Assembly (NCBI RefSeq): GCF_028993555.1
Contig: NZ_CP118611.1
Span: 2,441,501 to 2,505,500, forward strand
Direction of reading: 5' to 3'
Length of the DNA: 64,000 nucleotides
Origin: Ensifer adhaerens
GTDB taxonomy: Bacteria > Pseudomonadota > Alphaproteobacteria > Rhizobiales > Rhizobiaceae
The notes under the pieces were generated by a model. The model was not told the DNA's origin, did no database searches, and saw nothing but the letters and a program-made list of their open reading frames with translations. Positions 44,678 through 52,580 of the stretch are shown here, piece by piece. The first letter of the stretch is position 1; each line of letters opens with the position of its first letter. The translations under genes were made by a program, and so were the position numbers.

Positions 44678-45877
44678 TTACTTCCTCCCCCAAACCTGGC
44701 GGATCAGTTCTTCGATCTCGCCATTGACCTGGTTCAGCGAATCCATGGCGCGGTCGTAGGTGCCGCGGACAAACTGCGAGCGCTCGACTTCATAGAGTGT
44801 CTGCTTCGTCACGCCGGCATCGGAGATAGCTGTCGACTTCACCATCGCGTTTTGCAGCATGCGGTTGCCGAAAATGGCGCGCATGAAGCCGGTCATCTGG
44901 CTCTGCGGACCGTCATTCGGCTCAAAACGCGTGCCGAGATAGCGCATCCAGTCGTAACTTGTGCGACCACCGGCTTTTTCGACGACGCTCATCAGTTCGC
45001 TCGTCATCGACAGGAACTGCGACATCGACATGACGTCGAGCATCTGCGGATGCACGGTGATGAGAACGGATGTGGCAGCGCAGAGCGCCGACATGGTCAG
45101 GAAGCCGAGTTGCGGCGGGCAGTCGATGACGACGATATCGTAGAAACTCTCGATTTCTGCCAATACGTCGCCGATACGCGCGAAAAAGAGGGTCTCGGCA
45201 GCGCCACCCATCATCATTGCCTTCGGCGTCTCGTGCTCGAATTCCATGAGTTCGAGATTGCCAGGAATGAGGTGAAGGTTGGCCGTGTAGGTCGAACGGA
45301 CGATGTCGGCGATCGGCCGCGGCTCGTCGTAGCGGATCGCCCCATAAAGCGTTTCGCCCTCGCCAACGTCCAGTTCCGGCTGGTGGCCGAAGAGGGCGGA
45401 AAGCGAAGCCTGCGGATCGAGGTCGATCGCGAGCGTCCGGTAGCCGCGCAGGGCCAGATATTGGGCAAGGTGGGCAGATGTCGTCGTCTTCGCCGAGCCG
45501 CCCTTGAAATTCATGACCGATATGACTTGAAGCTTCTCGTCGCCGCGGCGGTGCGGGACGTATTTCCCGGACTTGCCGCCTTCGTCGAGAACACGACGGA
45601 TGCGCTCGATGTCCTCAACCGCGTACATGCGCCGACCGTTTGACAAGGGCGCCGGGCCGTGGCCCTCTGAGGCCACCTGTCTCAGATAGCCTTCGCCGAT
45701 TCCAATGAAGGCCGCGGCTTCGGCAGGGCTGAAGAGGCGCATTGCCTTTTGGGCTTGCGGAGGGAAGATCTTCTTTTGATGCTGCTGTAGCTGATGCGCC
45801 AGTTCCAAAGCATCGGCAGCCAGAAGCGTCGGCAGATGCTCCTGTTCGTCGTGACCTTGAATTTTCTGTTGCAACAT
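44678..45877 (-). CDS. repA: Partition ATPase RepA (ParA family)
   Basis: A 399-residue ParA-like ATPase. Residues 47-95 form a helix-turn-helix with FSPAEAAAFIGIGEGYLRQV, used for autorepression. The deviant Walker A is FKGGSAKTTT (124-133), followed by IDLDPQASLS and FYDIVVIDCPPQLGFLT. The ATG at 45877 with GGGGA 6 bp ahead is preferred; an upstream in-frame ATG at 45910 would add 11 residues. It is the first gene of the cassette and represses its promoter together with RepB in related plasmids. Confidence 0.95.
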   Translation of the reverse strand: MLQQKIQGHDEQEHLPTLLAADALELAHQLQQHQKKIFPPQAQKAMRLFSPAEAAAFIGIGEGYLRQVASEGHGPAPLSNGRRMYAVEDIERIRRVLDEGGKSGKYVPHRRGDEKLQVISVMNFKGGSAKTTTSAHLAQYLALRGYRTLAIDLDPQASLSALFGHQPELDVGEGETLYGAIRYDEPRPIADIVRSTYTANLHLIPGNLELMEFEHETPKAMMMGGAAETLFFARIGDVLAEIESFYDIVVIDCPPQLGFLTMSALCAATSVLITVHPQMLDVMSMSQFLSMTSELMSVVEKAGGRTSYDWMRYLGTRFEPNDGPQSQMTGFMRAIFGNRMLQNAMVKSTAISDAGVTKQTLYEVERSQFVRGTYDRAMDSLNQVNGEIEELIRQVWGRK

Positions 45878-46196
45878 TGGGTTCCCCGAAAACTGCGCAA
45901 AAATCGTCATATCGGAACAATATGCGCAGATGCACTATGCTCCGATTCGGTTCGCTTTTACAAACGCATAGCGATTTATACCCAGGGCCCCATTTGGGCG
46001 GCGAATGAACCTGGGATAGCGACCAGTTGTCCGCGGACAACTGAGTTCGGGTAGCGGACCTATCGGTAGGCTCTTCCGCCGACGCGCCGGTAGGCCTGTG
46101 AAGCTCTAAAAGAGTATAGAATTTATAGACTATTGACAGATGAGCGGATTGTGTCACGATTGTGGCCATCAGAGACGCGATGCGAGAAGGTTCGCT
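45878..46196. promoter_or_regulatory. repA upstream control region
   Basis: The stretch ahead of repA holds a perfect class B palindrome at 46024-46043, and an AT-rich block at about 46105-46140 (TATAGAATTTATAGAC) that is nearly palindromic and carries CTATAC-like -10 boxes on the minus strand. This is the best place for the repA promoter. The -35 is poor, so the exact start is unclear. Confidence 0.45.
46024..46043. other. Class B parS-like palindrome, copy 1
   Basis: A 20-bp perfect palindrome with core GTTGTCCGCGGACAAC and flanking CA/TG. The core also fits GTT-N2-C-N-GC-N-G-N2-AAC. It lies 147 bp upstream of the repA start codon. Confidence 0.8.
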
Positions 46197-46373
46197 ATGT
46201 TCTATCTTGGTGGAATGACCCTCGGTTATCTGGCGCCGCCGCCGCCGAAGGCGACGCGGCAGTCGCGTGTGGAGATCGCGTCAGCTTCGGTTGAAAAGCC
46301 GGACTGCGAAGAGTCTGGCCGCAATCAGGAATGGGCGCGTGCCTTCCTGACGCCGTGGCATCTTCTCTATTGA
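46197..46373 (+). CDS. Possible small protein upstream of the GntR gene
   Basis: A 58-codon frame with AGAAGG 6 bp before the ATG. The peptide begins MFYLGGMTLGYLAPPPPKAT and ends WARAFLTPWHLLY. No family is recognised. A TTGACA at 46133 lies upstream without a good -10. It is divergent from repA. Only the ribosome site and placement support it. Confidence 0.4.
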   Translation: MFYLGGMTLGYLAPPPPKATRQSRVEIASASVEKPDCEESGRNQEWARAFLTPWHLLY

Positions 46374-46394
46374 TCCCCAGGCGCTGCTGCAGGT

Positions 46395-46410
46395 GTTGAC
46401 ACCTGTCAAC
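46395..46410. other. parS-like palindrome, class A copy 5 (central base changed)
   Basis: GTTGACACCTGTCAAC, with one change that breaks the central GC. It lies about 100 bp before the chosen GntR start and 500 bp upstream of repA. Confidence 0.65.
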
Positions 46411-46505
46411 AGTCGTCTGATCCGGCTTCGGGCGCCATGGTGGAAAAGCGCGAAACAGAGAGAGAAGGGCTGTTTCGCCGCCCGGAAATGATTAAGTTCG
46501 GTGTC

Positions 46506-47285
46506 ATGGACACCAAGCAAGACCGAACCGTTTCAAACGACCAGCCCGGCGATGCCGTCGATAACCAAGGGCAATCCTTGTCCTTGCATCAGCGTATCCT
46601 CGGGGACGTGGAAGGGCGCATCCTCTCCGGGGAATGGCCGCCCGGTCACCGCATTCCATTCGAACACGAGTTGACCGAACAGTATGACTGCTCGCGGATG
46701 ACCGTGAACAAGGCGCTGACGGAGTTGGTCAAGCGCGGATTGATCGAGCGGCGACGCAAGTCGGGCAGCTACGTCACCTTTCCGCAGGTGCAGTCGGCGG
46801 TCATGGAGATCCACGACGTCAAGCTCGAAGTCCAATCGCTGGGGCTCGACTACAGTTTCCAGCTGGACGAGCGAAAGGTTCGCAAGGTGGAGAGCCGGGA
46901 CGTCGAACGCCTGGATCTTCCGACATCGGCCAGGTTGCTGGATGTCACGTGCCGGCATTTTGCCGGCGGTCGTCCCTTTTGTTTCGAAGAGCGCCTGATC
47001 AGCCTTGCGGCGGTGCCCGAGGCGGAAGCGGAGTTGTTTGAGACCGCGGCCCCCGGTTCGTGGCTGCTTGGCAAGGTGCCATGGAGTACGGCCGAACACC
47101 GCATTCGCGCCGTTTCAGCTAACAAGCTGGCGGCGCAGGCGCTCGATATTTCGACCGGCACCGCCTGCCTGGTCATCGAGCGCCGCACCTGGAGCGGTCG
47201 TGCACCGGTCACGCATGTGCGGCTGACCTATCCCGGCGATCGCCACGAACTCGTCGCTCAGTTCGCGCCGAGCCCGATCGGATAG
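46506..47285 (+). CDS. GntR family regulator with UTRA domain (HutC-like)
   Basis: About 259 residues from the ATG at 46506, which gives the usual family length; in-frame ATGs at 46437 and 46488 are alternatives and no start has a clear ribosome site. The winged helix is EGRILSGEWPPGHRIPFEHE with CSRMTVNKALTELVKRGLIERRRKSGSYV. The UTRA effector domain has GRPFCFEERLIS and the C-terminal APVTHVRLTYPGDRHELVAQF, as in histidine-utilisation repressors. No hut genes are in the window, so its targets are elsewhere or local. The gene is flanked on both sides by class B palindromes. Confidence 0.87.
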   Translation: MDTKQDRTVSNDQPGDAVDNQGQSLSLHQRILGDVEGRILSGEWPPGHRIPFEHELTEQYDCSRMTVNKALTELVKRGLIERRRKSGSYVTFPQVQSAVMEIHDVKLEVQSLGLDYSFQLDERKVRKVESRDVERLDLPTSARLLDVTCRHFAGGRPFCFEERLISLAAVPEAEAELFETAAPGSWLLGKVPWSTAEHRIRAVSANKLAAQALDISTGTACLVIERRTWSGRAPVTHVRLTYPGDRHELVAQFAPSPIG

Positions 47286-47313
47286 CCGGCTAATTCTCGC
47301 CGACCGGTAACGT

Positions 47314-47337
47314 GCCAGTTGTCCGCGGACAACTGGC
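47314..47337. other. Class B parS-like palindrome, copy 2
   Basis: A 24-bp perfect palindrome with the core GTTGTCCGCGGACAAC and flanks GCCA/TGGC. It sits in the 51-bp space between the convergent GntR and cyclase genes and touches the cyclase stop codon. Confidence 0.8.
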
Positions 47338-48596
47338 TATTCTCCCACCACGCGCAAGACGGGGGCCGGACCGTTGCCCGAAAAGGCGAAGACCTCGATC
47401 GGCTCACCGATGCCCCTGACGGGATAGGAGCCGAGATGCTCCATGCTGGATGCACAGCCGGCCAGTTCGACGAAAGCCCGCGACAGAAGCACCGGGCGCT
47501 TCGTTTCCTTGGTCAGGCTCTCCAGTCGCGAGGCGATGTTGACCGCGGGGCCGATCACCGTGAAGTCCAGCCGCCGACGCGACCCGATGTTGCCGTACAT
47601 CACGTCGCCGACGTGGACGCCGATCCCATAGCCAAAGGGTTCGCGGCCCTTTTCGAGGTTGTCCTTGTTGAGGAGGGCGATTGCCGCTTCCGCCTCACGG
47701 ATTGCCTGCAGCAGGTTTTCGGCGGCATTGGCATTGCTGAGCGGGAAGATCGCCAGCAGCCCATCGCCCATGAACTTGAGGATTTCGCCGCCGTGCCGTT
47801 CGATCGGTTCCGACATCGCGTCGAAATAGGCGTTGAGCAGTTCGATCACGTCGTCGCGCGGCCACAGGTCGGAGAGTTTCGTGAAGTTGCGCAGGTCGCA
47901 GATCAAAATCGCGGCACCGACGGTAACGCCGCTGCCGCGCGTCGTGGCGCCGGCAAGAATCTGCTCGCTGGCATGCGGACCGACATAGGTCTCGAGCAGC
48001 GTTCGCACAAACCGGTTCTTCAGCCGGATTTCGCTGACGAGCGCCAGCGCTGGCAGAAGATCCGAGAGAAGGGTGATGTGCTCATCCTCGAAGCCGCCCA
48101 TTCTGTCGGTGGTAAAGGTCACGACATGGCGTTTGCCCAGCGTGTGCTCGAGCGGCCAGGCAATGTACTCGGTCAGGCCCTCGGCTTTCAGGTCGACATA
48201 GAGTGAATTCTGAGATTGCTCTTCCGGCAGAGCCTCCAGATTCATGCGAACTTCGGTGCCGCCGTTGTTGATTACATAGAGCGGGCTGTTGAGGTAGACT
48301 GCGGTGTTTTGTGTTCCATAGTCGTAGAGATCGATTTCGGCTTCCGCCAAGCCCTTGCGCCATAGAATGCGGGCGCCCAACCACTGCGGATGGTTGATGC
48401 GGAAATGCAGCGTCGCACGTGCAACCGGGACACCGACCGTCTGTAGCCGGTCGCACATTTCAACGAGGATATTGTCGATAAATCGCTCGTTGCGTGTTTC
48501 TATGATCAACCAGTCGAGCACGCTCCGGCGCCGGGCCGGCCAGCTTTCTCCTTCGGTCGAAGGGGAGGGGGCCTGCGAAGACATCTGCATATGCAA
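47337..48596 (-). CDS. Class III adenylate/guanylate cyclase with N-terminal sensory region
   Basis: A 419-residue protein. About 200 residues of soluble N-terminal region (LDWLIIETRNERFIDNILVE, WLGARILWRKGLAE) precede a cyclase domain with AILICDLRNFTKLSD and GGEILKFMGDGLLAIFP for the metal aspartates and FTVIGPAVNIASRLESL. The layout is the same as that of the cyclase at 26555-27775, so the two are paralogues. It is convergent with the GntR gene and follows a two-component operon on the same strand. Confidence 0.9.
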   Translation of the reverse strand: MHMQMSSQAPSPSTEGESWPARRRSVLDWLIIETRNERFIDNILVEMCDRLQTVGVPVARATLHFRINHPQWLGARILWRKGLAEAEIDLYDYGTQNTAVYLNSPLYVINNGGTEVRMNLEALPEEQSQNSLYVDLKAEGLTEYIAWPLEHTLGKRHVVTFTTDRMGGFEDEHITLLSDLLPALALVSEIRLKNRFVRTLLETYVGPHASEQILAGATTRGSGVTVGAAILICDLRNFTKLSDLWPRDDVIELLNAYFDAMSEPIERHGGEILKFMGDGLLAIFPLSNANAAENLLQAIREAEAAIALLNKDNLEKGREPFGYGIGVHVGDVMYGNIGSRRRLDFTVIGPAVNIASRLESLTKETKRPVLLSRAFVELAGCASSMEHLGSYPVRGIGEPIEVFAFSGNGPAPVLRVVGE

Positions 48597-48734
48597 TTCT
48601 CCATGCTGGTCGAGCGCTCAGCCGGTCGTCCGGCGAACGTTCATGATGTATCGCTGCAAATGTGGAGCATCAGCGGCGCCTTGATAAGGGGGAAGCCGAA
48701 AGCTTTTGAGAAAAGGGGATGGTTACGTCCGCGC

Positions 48735-50192
48735 TCACGCCGATTTGTGCGCCGGGCGGCTCCCGTCGATAAGCGGCAAATGCAAGCGGACGCGGGCTCC
48801 TCGCCATGGGCCGACAAGGATGTCGATGCGGCCGCCGTGGAGGCGGGCGATCTCCCGTGCCAGATTGAGCCCCAGACCGGCGCCGGTGGAGCGGGGACGC
48901 AAGCGATAGAAAGGCTCGAAAACGCGGTCGCGTTCCTCGAGAGGAATTCCGGGGCCCTCGTCCTGGATTTCAAGCCCGCCCTCGGCATTGACCTGCACGG
49001 TGATGGTGCCGGTGCCGCCGCCATGTTCGATGGCGTTGCGCAAGAGATTGGCGACGGCCTGTTCGATCTGGCGTGGCCGAGCGTTGACACGCGCCTCCGG
49101 CACCTCGGTTTCGAACGCCAGTTCGTAGCCAGCTTCGAACGCCAACGGCGCAAAGTCTGCGACGATGTTTCTCGCGAGGGCAACAAGATCCACCACTTCG
49201 AGTGCGCCACCGGCATGCTCGAGCACCTGCCGGTCGAGGAGCTGCTGAGCGAGGTGAGACAGACGCTCGATATCCAGTCTCAGGCGGGCGCTTTCCGGAG
49301 CTTCCTGCAGAAGTTCGGCACGGGTTCTGAGGATCGCGATCGGGGTGCGCAATTCGTGTGCCGCGTCGGTGAGGAAGCGGTTGCGCTGGTCATATCCTTC
49401 GCCAAGCCGCGCCAGCGCCCTGTTGAAGGCACGCACCAACGGCGCGATTTCGGTCGGGACATGTTCGGTTTCAAGCTGAACCGCTCGATTGTCGATATCG
49501 ATGCGACCGGCTTCATCAGCCGTCGATATGAGGCTTGCCAGGGAACGCCGAACGACGGCTGGCGCCGTGACCAATGTGGTCACGCCCATCACCAGAACGA
49601 TCGGCAACAGGAAACACAGGATGAGCAGTGCGATCATCGGGACGACCTCGGTCCAGGTCGTCGTGCCGTCGAGGTCGCGTGCCATGTCGACGTTGACGCT
49701 GATCTGCACGTCCAGCGGGCCATTGTCGCGCCGCGAAGCAACCGTCGAGGCGATGATCTGGACGCGGCCGGCCTCGGTCTCGGCGTTGTGGAGGACGGCG
49801 TCCGGCAGCGTTCCGCCGTCATCGAACAGCAGTTTCGCGCCCTCCACACGTCGCAGCAGGTCGCCGCCGCTTTCGTCATAGGGGGAGGGAACGGTTCCCT
49901 GTCGGAGAACCTGGCCGGCGTCGTCGCGGATGATGAACCAGAGATTGGGGTGGGACTGGCGCAGCTCCCGTAGCTCGTCCGTCTCACGGATCATCAACGC
50001 GCCGCTCGCATCACGCCCGACGGCGTGGTCGAGAACATCCACGGCCGCTTCGTTGTCGACGAGGAGGCGCGGCTGGGCGATGAACATTGCCAGAAAAAGC
50101 AGGCCGATAAAGACAAACAGGGTTGCCGCCTGCAGCAGGATGAGGCGGCGCACGAGCACCCATTGCAGCGAGCGAGGCCGAGCTTTCTTCAT
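48735..50192 (-). CDS. Sensor histidine kinase (OmpR-partner type)
   Basis: A 485-residue inner-membrane kinase. Helix 1 is at about 14-38, a periplasmic sensor of about 140 residues follows, helix 2 is near 185-210, then HAMP, a HisKA domain with FLTDAAHELRTPIAIL and an ATPase domain with NLLRNAIEHGG, DEGPGIPLEERDRVFEPFYR and GAGLGLNLAREIA. Its start overlaps the response regulator stop by 4 bp. The signal is not known. Confidence 0.93.
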   Translation of the reverse strand: MKKARPRSLQWVLVRRLILLQAATLFVFIGLLFLAMFIAQPRLLVDNEAAVDVLDHAVGRDASGALMIRETDELRELRQSHPNLWFIIRDDAGQVLRQGTVPSPYDESGGDLLRRVEGAKLLFDDGGTLPDAVLHNAETEAGRVQIIASTVASRRDNGPLDVQISVNVDMARDLDGTTTWTEVVPMIALLILCFLLPIVLVMGVTTLVTAPAVVRRSLASLISTADEAGRIDIDNRAVQLETEHVPTEIAPLVRAFNRALARLGEGYDQRNRFLTDAAHELRTPIAILRTRAELLQEAPESARLRLDIERLSHLAQQLLDRQVLEHAGGALEVVDLVALARNIVADFAPLAFEAGYELAFETEVPEARVNARPRQIEQAVANLLRNAIEHGGGTGTITVQVNAEGGLEIQDEGPGIPLEERDRVFEPFYRLRPRSTGAGLGLNLAREIARLHGGRIDILVGPWRGARVRLHLPLIDGSRPAHKSA

Positions 50193-50863
50193 GTCGTTGC
50201 GCGCAGGAGATAGCCAAGGTTGCGGATGGCCCGGATCTCGACGCCGGCACCGACATCATCGAGCTTTCGGCGCAGGCGTGAAAGATGCGAGTCGAGCGCA
50301 TTGGACTCGATCTCGTCTTCCATGGCGTAGACCGATTCCTCCAATGTCGCCCTGAGCACGGTTCGGCCCGGTCGACGCATCAAGGCTTCGAGCGCAAGGC
50401 GTTCTCTGCGCAAGAGATCGAGCGGCTTGTCGTCCACGGCTGCTTCGCGGTGGTGGAAGTCGTAAATCAGGCGTCCGACCTTGGTTTGCTCGGCTTTCAA
50501 TGAGACCGGGCGGCGGGCGAGCGCCCGTAGCCGGGCCATCAGTTCTTCGACGGCAAACGGCTTGGACAGGTAGTCGTCGGCACCGGCATCGAGGCCGGCG
50601 ACCCGATCGTTGATCGATCCCAATGCCGTCAGCATCAATATGGGCGCCGCGACCCCGAGACTGCGCAGTTTCGGGATGAGGTCCAGCCCCTCGCCATCCG
50701 GTACCCGGCGATCGAGCACGACGACGTCATAGGGCCAGAGTTCGGCGACGGCTTCGGCGTCGGCCAGCGTCGAGACGTGATCGACGATCACCTGACGCCG
50801 CTCCAGCGCCGCCTTCAGCGCCGAAGCCATCTCCGGCTCGTCTTCCAGCAGCAGGATGCGCAT
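50189..50863 (-). CDS. OmpR family response regulator
   Basis: A 224-residue protein. The ATG at 50863 follows GGGAGAA at about 6 bp. The receiver domain (1-120) has acidic residues at 8-9 and the phospho-acceptor in DVVVLDRRVPDGEG (D51), with lysine in YLSKPF. The C-terminal winged helix has RLIYDFHHREAAVDDKPLDL and ESNALDSHLSRLRRKLDD. It is the first gene of a two-gene operon with the kinase. Confidence 0.94.
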   Translation of the reverse strand: MRILLLEDEPEMASALKAALERRQVIVDHVSTLADAEAVAELWPYDVVVLDRRVPDGEGLDLIPKLRSLGVAAPILMLTALGSINDRVAGLDAGADDYLSKPFAVEELMARLRALARRPVSLKAEQTKVGRLIYDFHHREAAVDDKPLDLLRRERLALEALMRRPGRTVLRATLEESVYAMEDEIESNALDSHLSRLRRKLDDVGAGVEIRAIRNLGYLLRATT

Positions 50864-50972
50864 GCCAGTTCTCCCGATCGCAGGTCTTTCCGAGCAGAGC
50901 ACTCAATAAAAATATGCATAGATTCAAATATTTACAATGAATCCATGCGACTCACCAGAAGGGCTGCAGCCA

Positions 50973-51356
50973 TCACTCGCATTCCAGTTTCGGCTGGCGG
51001 AAGTTGGTGATGTACCAGCGGCCCTGCTGCATTCGGGCATAGAAGGTGTAGAAGCACTCCTGTTCCTCGACATAGCCCGGCGTCGTGTATTCCTCGTAGC
51101 GCATTCCGCGTCGAGTGTCTCTGATTTCACCGCTGGAGGTGCCGGAGACGACATTCGTCGAGATCTTGCGCCACTGATAGGCGCGCTCGTTCCAGCCGAG
51201 ATCGAGAACGTTCGAAGGCGGACCGTAGTCGATGATGACGGATTCGACCGGCTGGCCGATATAGGTTTTCATCGTGTCGGATGCACAACCGGCCAGGAGG
51301 ACGGCGGCGGCGGCGGCGAGGCATACGAGGGCGCGACGCCCTTTGCTGAAGAACAT
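50973..51356 (-). CDS. Small lipoprotein
   Basis: A 127-residue protein with a lipoprotein signal peptide (RRALVCLAAAAAVLLAGCAS; the lipobox cysteine is about residue 24). The mature part has KTYIGQPVESVIIDYGPPSNVLDLGWNERAY-like sequence, aromatic residues and two more cysteines (EEQECFYTFYARM and the C-terminal LECE). It resembles small outer-membrane lipoproteins common in alphaproteobacteria. No function is known. It faces away from the two-component operon by 110 bp. Confidence 0.82.
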   Translation of the reverse strand: MFFSKGRRALVCLAAAAAVLLAGCASDTMKTYIGQPVESVIIDYGPPSNVLDLGWNERAYQWRKISTNVVSGTSSGEIRDTRRGMRYEEYTTPGYVEEQECFYTFYARMQQGRWYITNFRQPKLECE

Positions 51357-51753
51357 GACGGATCCCGGTTTCCCGCAGCGCCGGCATCCATGCGGACGCG
51401 CAAAACGCACGGTCGTGCTTTGACCTGCCGCATGCCCGAGTGTTGTTCCGGGTCGAGGCGGCGACAACCCGCTGCTAAAGGGGCAAGATTACAGGGACAT
51501 TGCGGGAGGACGGCGTGTCCCCGGAGAGATTGCCGACGGTTCAGTTTCGATCGTGGCGCGGCTGATCAGGAGAAAGCTGCGCGCTTGCAAGATGATACTG
51601 GGTGCGCTCGGCGATCGTACTGTTCGCAATGAGGGCAACGGAAATCTGGCGGAAAGCACAGGAATCCCCGCGGACGTCTTCCACAACGTTCCGGCCATGA
51701 CCATCGCTGGATTTGGGCCGGAGGCCATCGAGGCGCGGTCGAGCCAGAGGCGG
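51357..51753. other. Intergenic region without recognised gene
   Basis: A 397-bp stretch between the lipoprotein and the 101-residue hypothetical gene. Both neighbours run on the minus strand. Overlapping open frames exist on both strands, but none has a ribosome site or motif that I trust. Confidence 0.4.
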
Positions 51754-52059
51754 TCAGGCGGCGCGATTCGCTTCTTTCTTTGCAGCCGCCGTTTCGGCCG
51801 CATAGACAAGGCCGGGCTCTACGATCCATTCGCCGGAGCGAAGCGACAATACGTCGAAGCCACCACTTGGCAGCCGCGGAGCCACGCCGACGAAGCGATA
51901 GCAAAGGCCGCTGCCATCCCTTACCGCTTCCCGTATAGGCCTGCCGGCAAGGTAGCCGATCACGACGCCCTCGAAAGCAACATCCGCCAGGATGAAATAC
52001 TCCGTCGGCAATCGGCGGCTGGTCTTGGGGTTGGGCTTGAACCCGTTCTTGATTTTCAT
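51754..52059 (-). CDS. Hypothetical protein, 101 residues
   Basis: A soluble protein without signal peptide. It begins MKIKNGFKPNPKTSRRLPTE, then FILADVAFEGVVIGYLAGRP and a C-terminal lysine/alanine tail. It reads as a compact beta-rich domain with even amino-acid use, unlike shadow frames. No family is recognised. The ribosome site is poor (GAGCAAGAC). Confidence 0.6.
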   Translation of the reverse strand: MKIKNGFKPNPKTSRRLPTEYFILADVAFEGVVIGYLAGRPIREAVRDGSGLCYRFVGVAPRLPSGGFDVLSLRSGEWIVEPGLVYAAETAAAKKEANRAA

Positions 52060-52514
52060 TGTCTTGCTCGTTGTGAGACGTTTCCGCGACCGGGGAGGTC
52101 GGTGCCGAGGCGTCTGTGCACTTCTCTCGTCGTTGCCACGCGGGTGCGCGAGTCAGGCTGCACATTGCAAAGGTGACACGTTCCGCAATTCGGCGATGTT
52201 CCCGGCGGCACGGCGTCTCAAGCCATCGAAAAACGGCGCTAAGAAGGCGGAGCCATTGAGGCTTGTTGCGGCATTTGCGCCGTCTCCTGTTAGCGTGAAA
52301 CAAGGTAGGAAATCGCTTGGGAAGACGGAGCCTGGGCATAAGGAACCCATAAAGACACACAGCGTCTCCGCAGCGCGGGCGGACAGTCGCGTTTCGGATC
52401 GGCCGCACCAAAAAAAATCTTCCAGCACCGTTGTATCGTTTCATTCGGCCATATTCTCGACATCGAGATTGTCGACCTCTTCCCGCAGGCTGGGACCACC
52501 CGGCGCTCACCAAG
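52060..52514. other. Intergenic region before orphan terminator
   Basis: About 450 bp between the hypothetical gene and the hydrolase-like gene. No gene is recognised. It contains an A-run (52409-52416) and locally lower GC than its neighbours. A plus-strand terminator closes it, so a short unrecognised transcript is possible. Confidence 0.4.
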
Positions 52515-52557
52515 CGCCCGCTCCCGCTTCCTATCGGGAAGCAGGAGCGGGCGTTTT
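52515..52557 (+). terminator. Strong Rho-independent-type terminator
   Basis: A 17-base arm at 52515-52531 pairs with 52537-52553 with one mismatch (10 plus 6 bp), loop of 5 bases, followed by TTTT. Its T-run is on the plus strand, yet no plus-strand gene is seen upstream for 2 kb or more. Confidence 0.7.
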
Positions 52558-52580
52558 GCGCCTATTGAAAGATCATCCAC

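Noticed and set aside
44348-45643. 431-codon plus-strand frame
   Set aside because: It is antisense to repB and repA, which are clear.
45615-46169. 184-codon minus-strand frame upstream of repA
   Set aside because: It crosses the class B palindrome and overlaps the repA start in another frame; composition is not protein-like.
48591-49973. 460-codon plus-strand frame
   Set aside because: It is a shadow of the sensor kinase on the minus strand.
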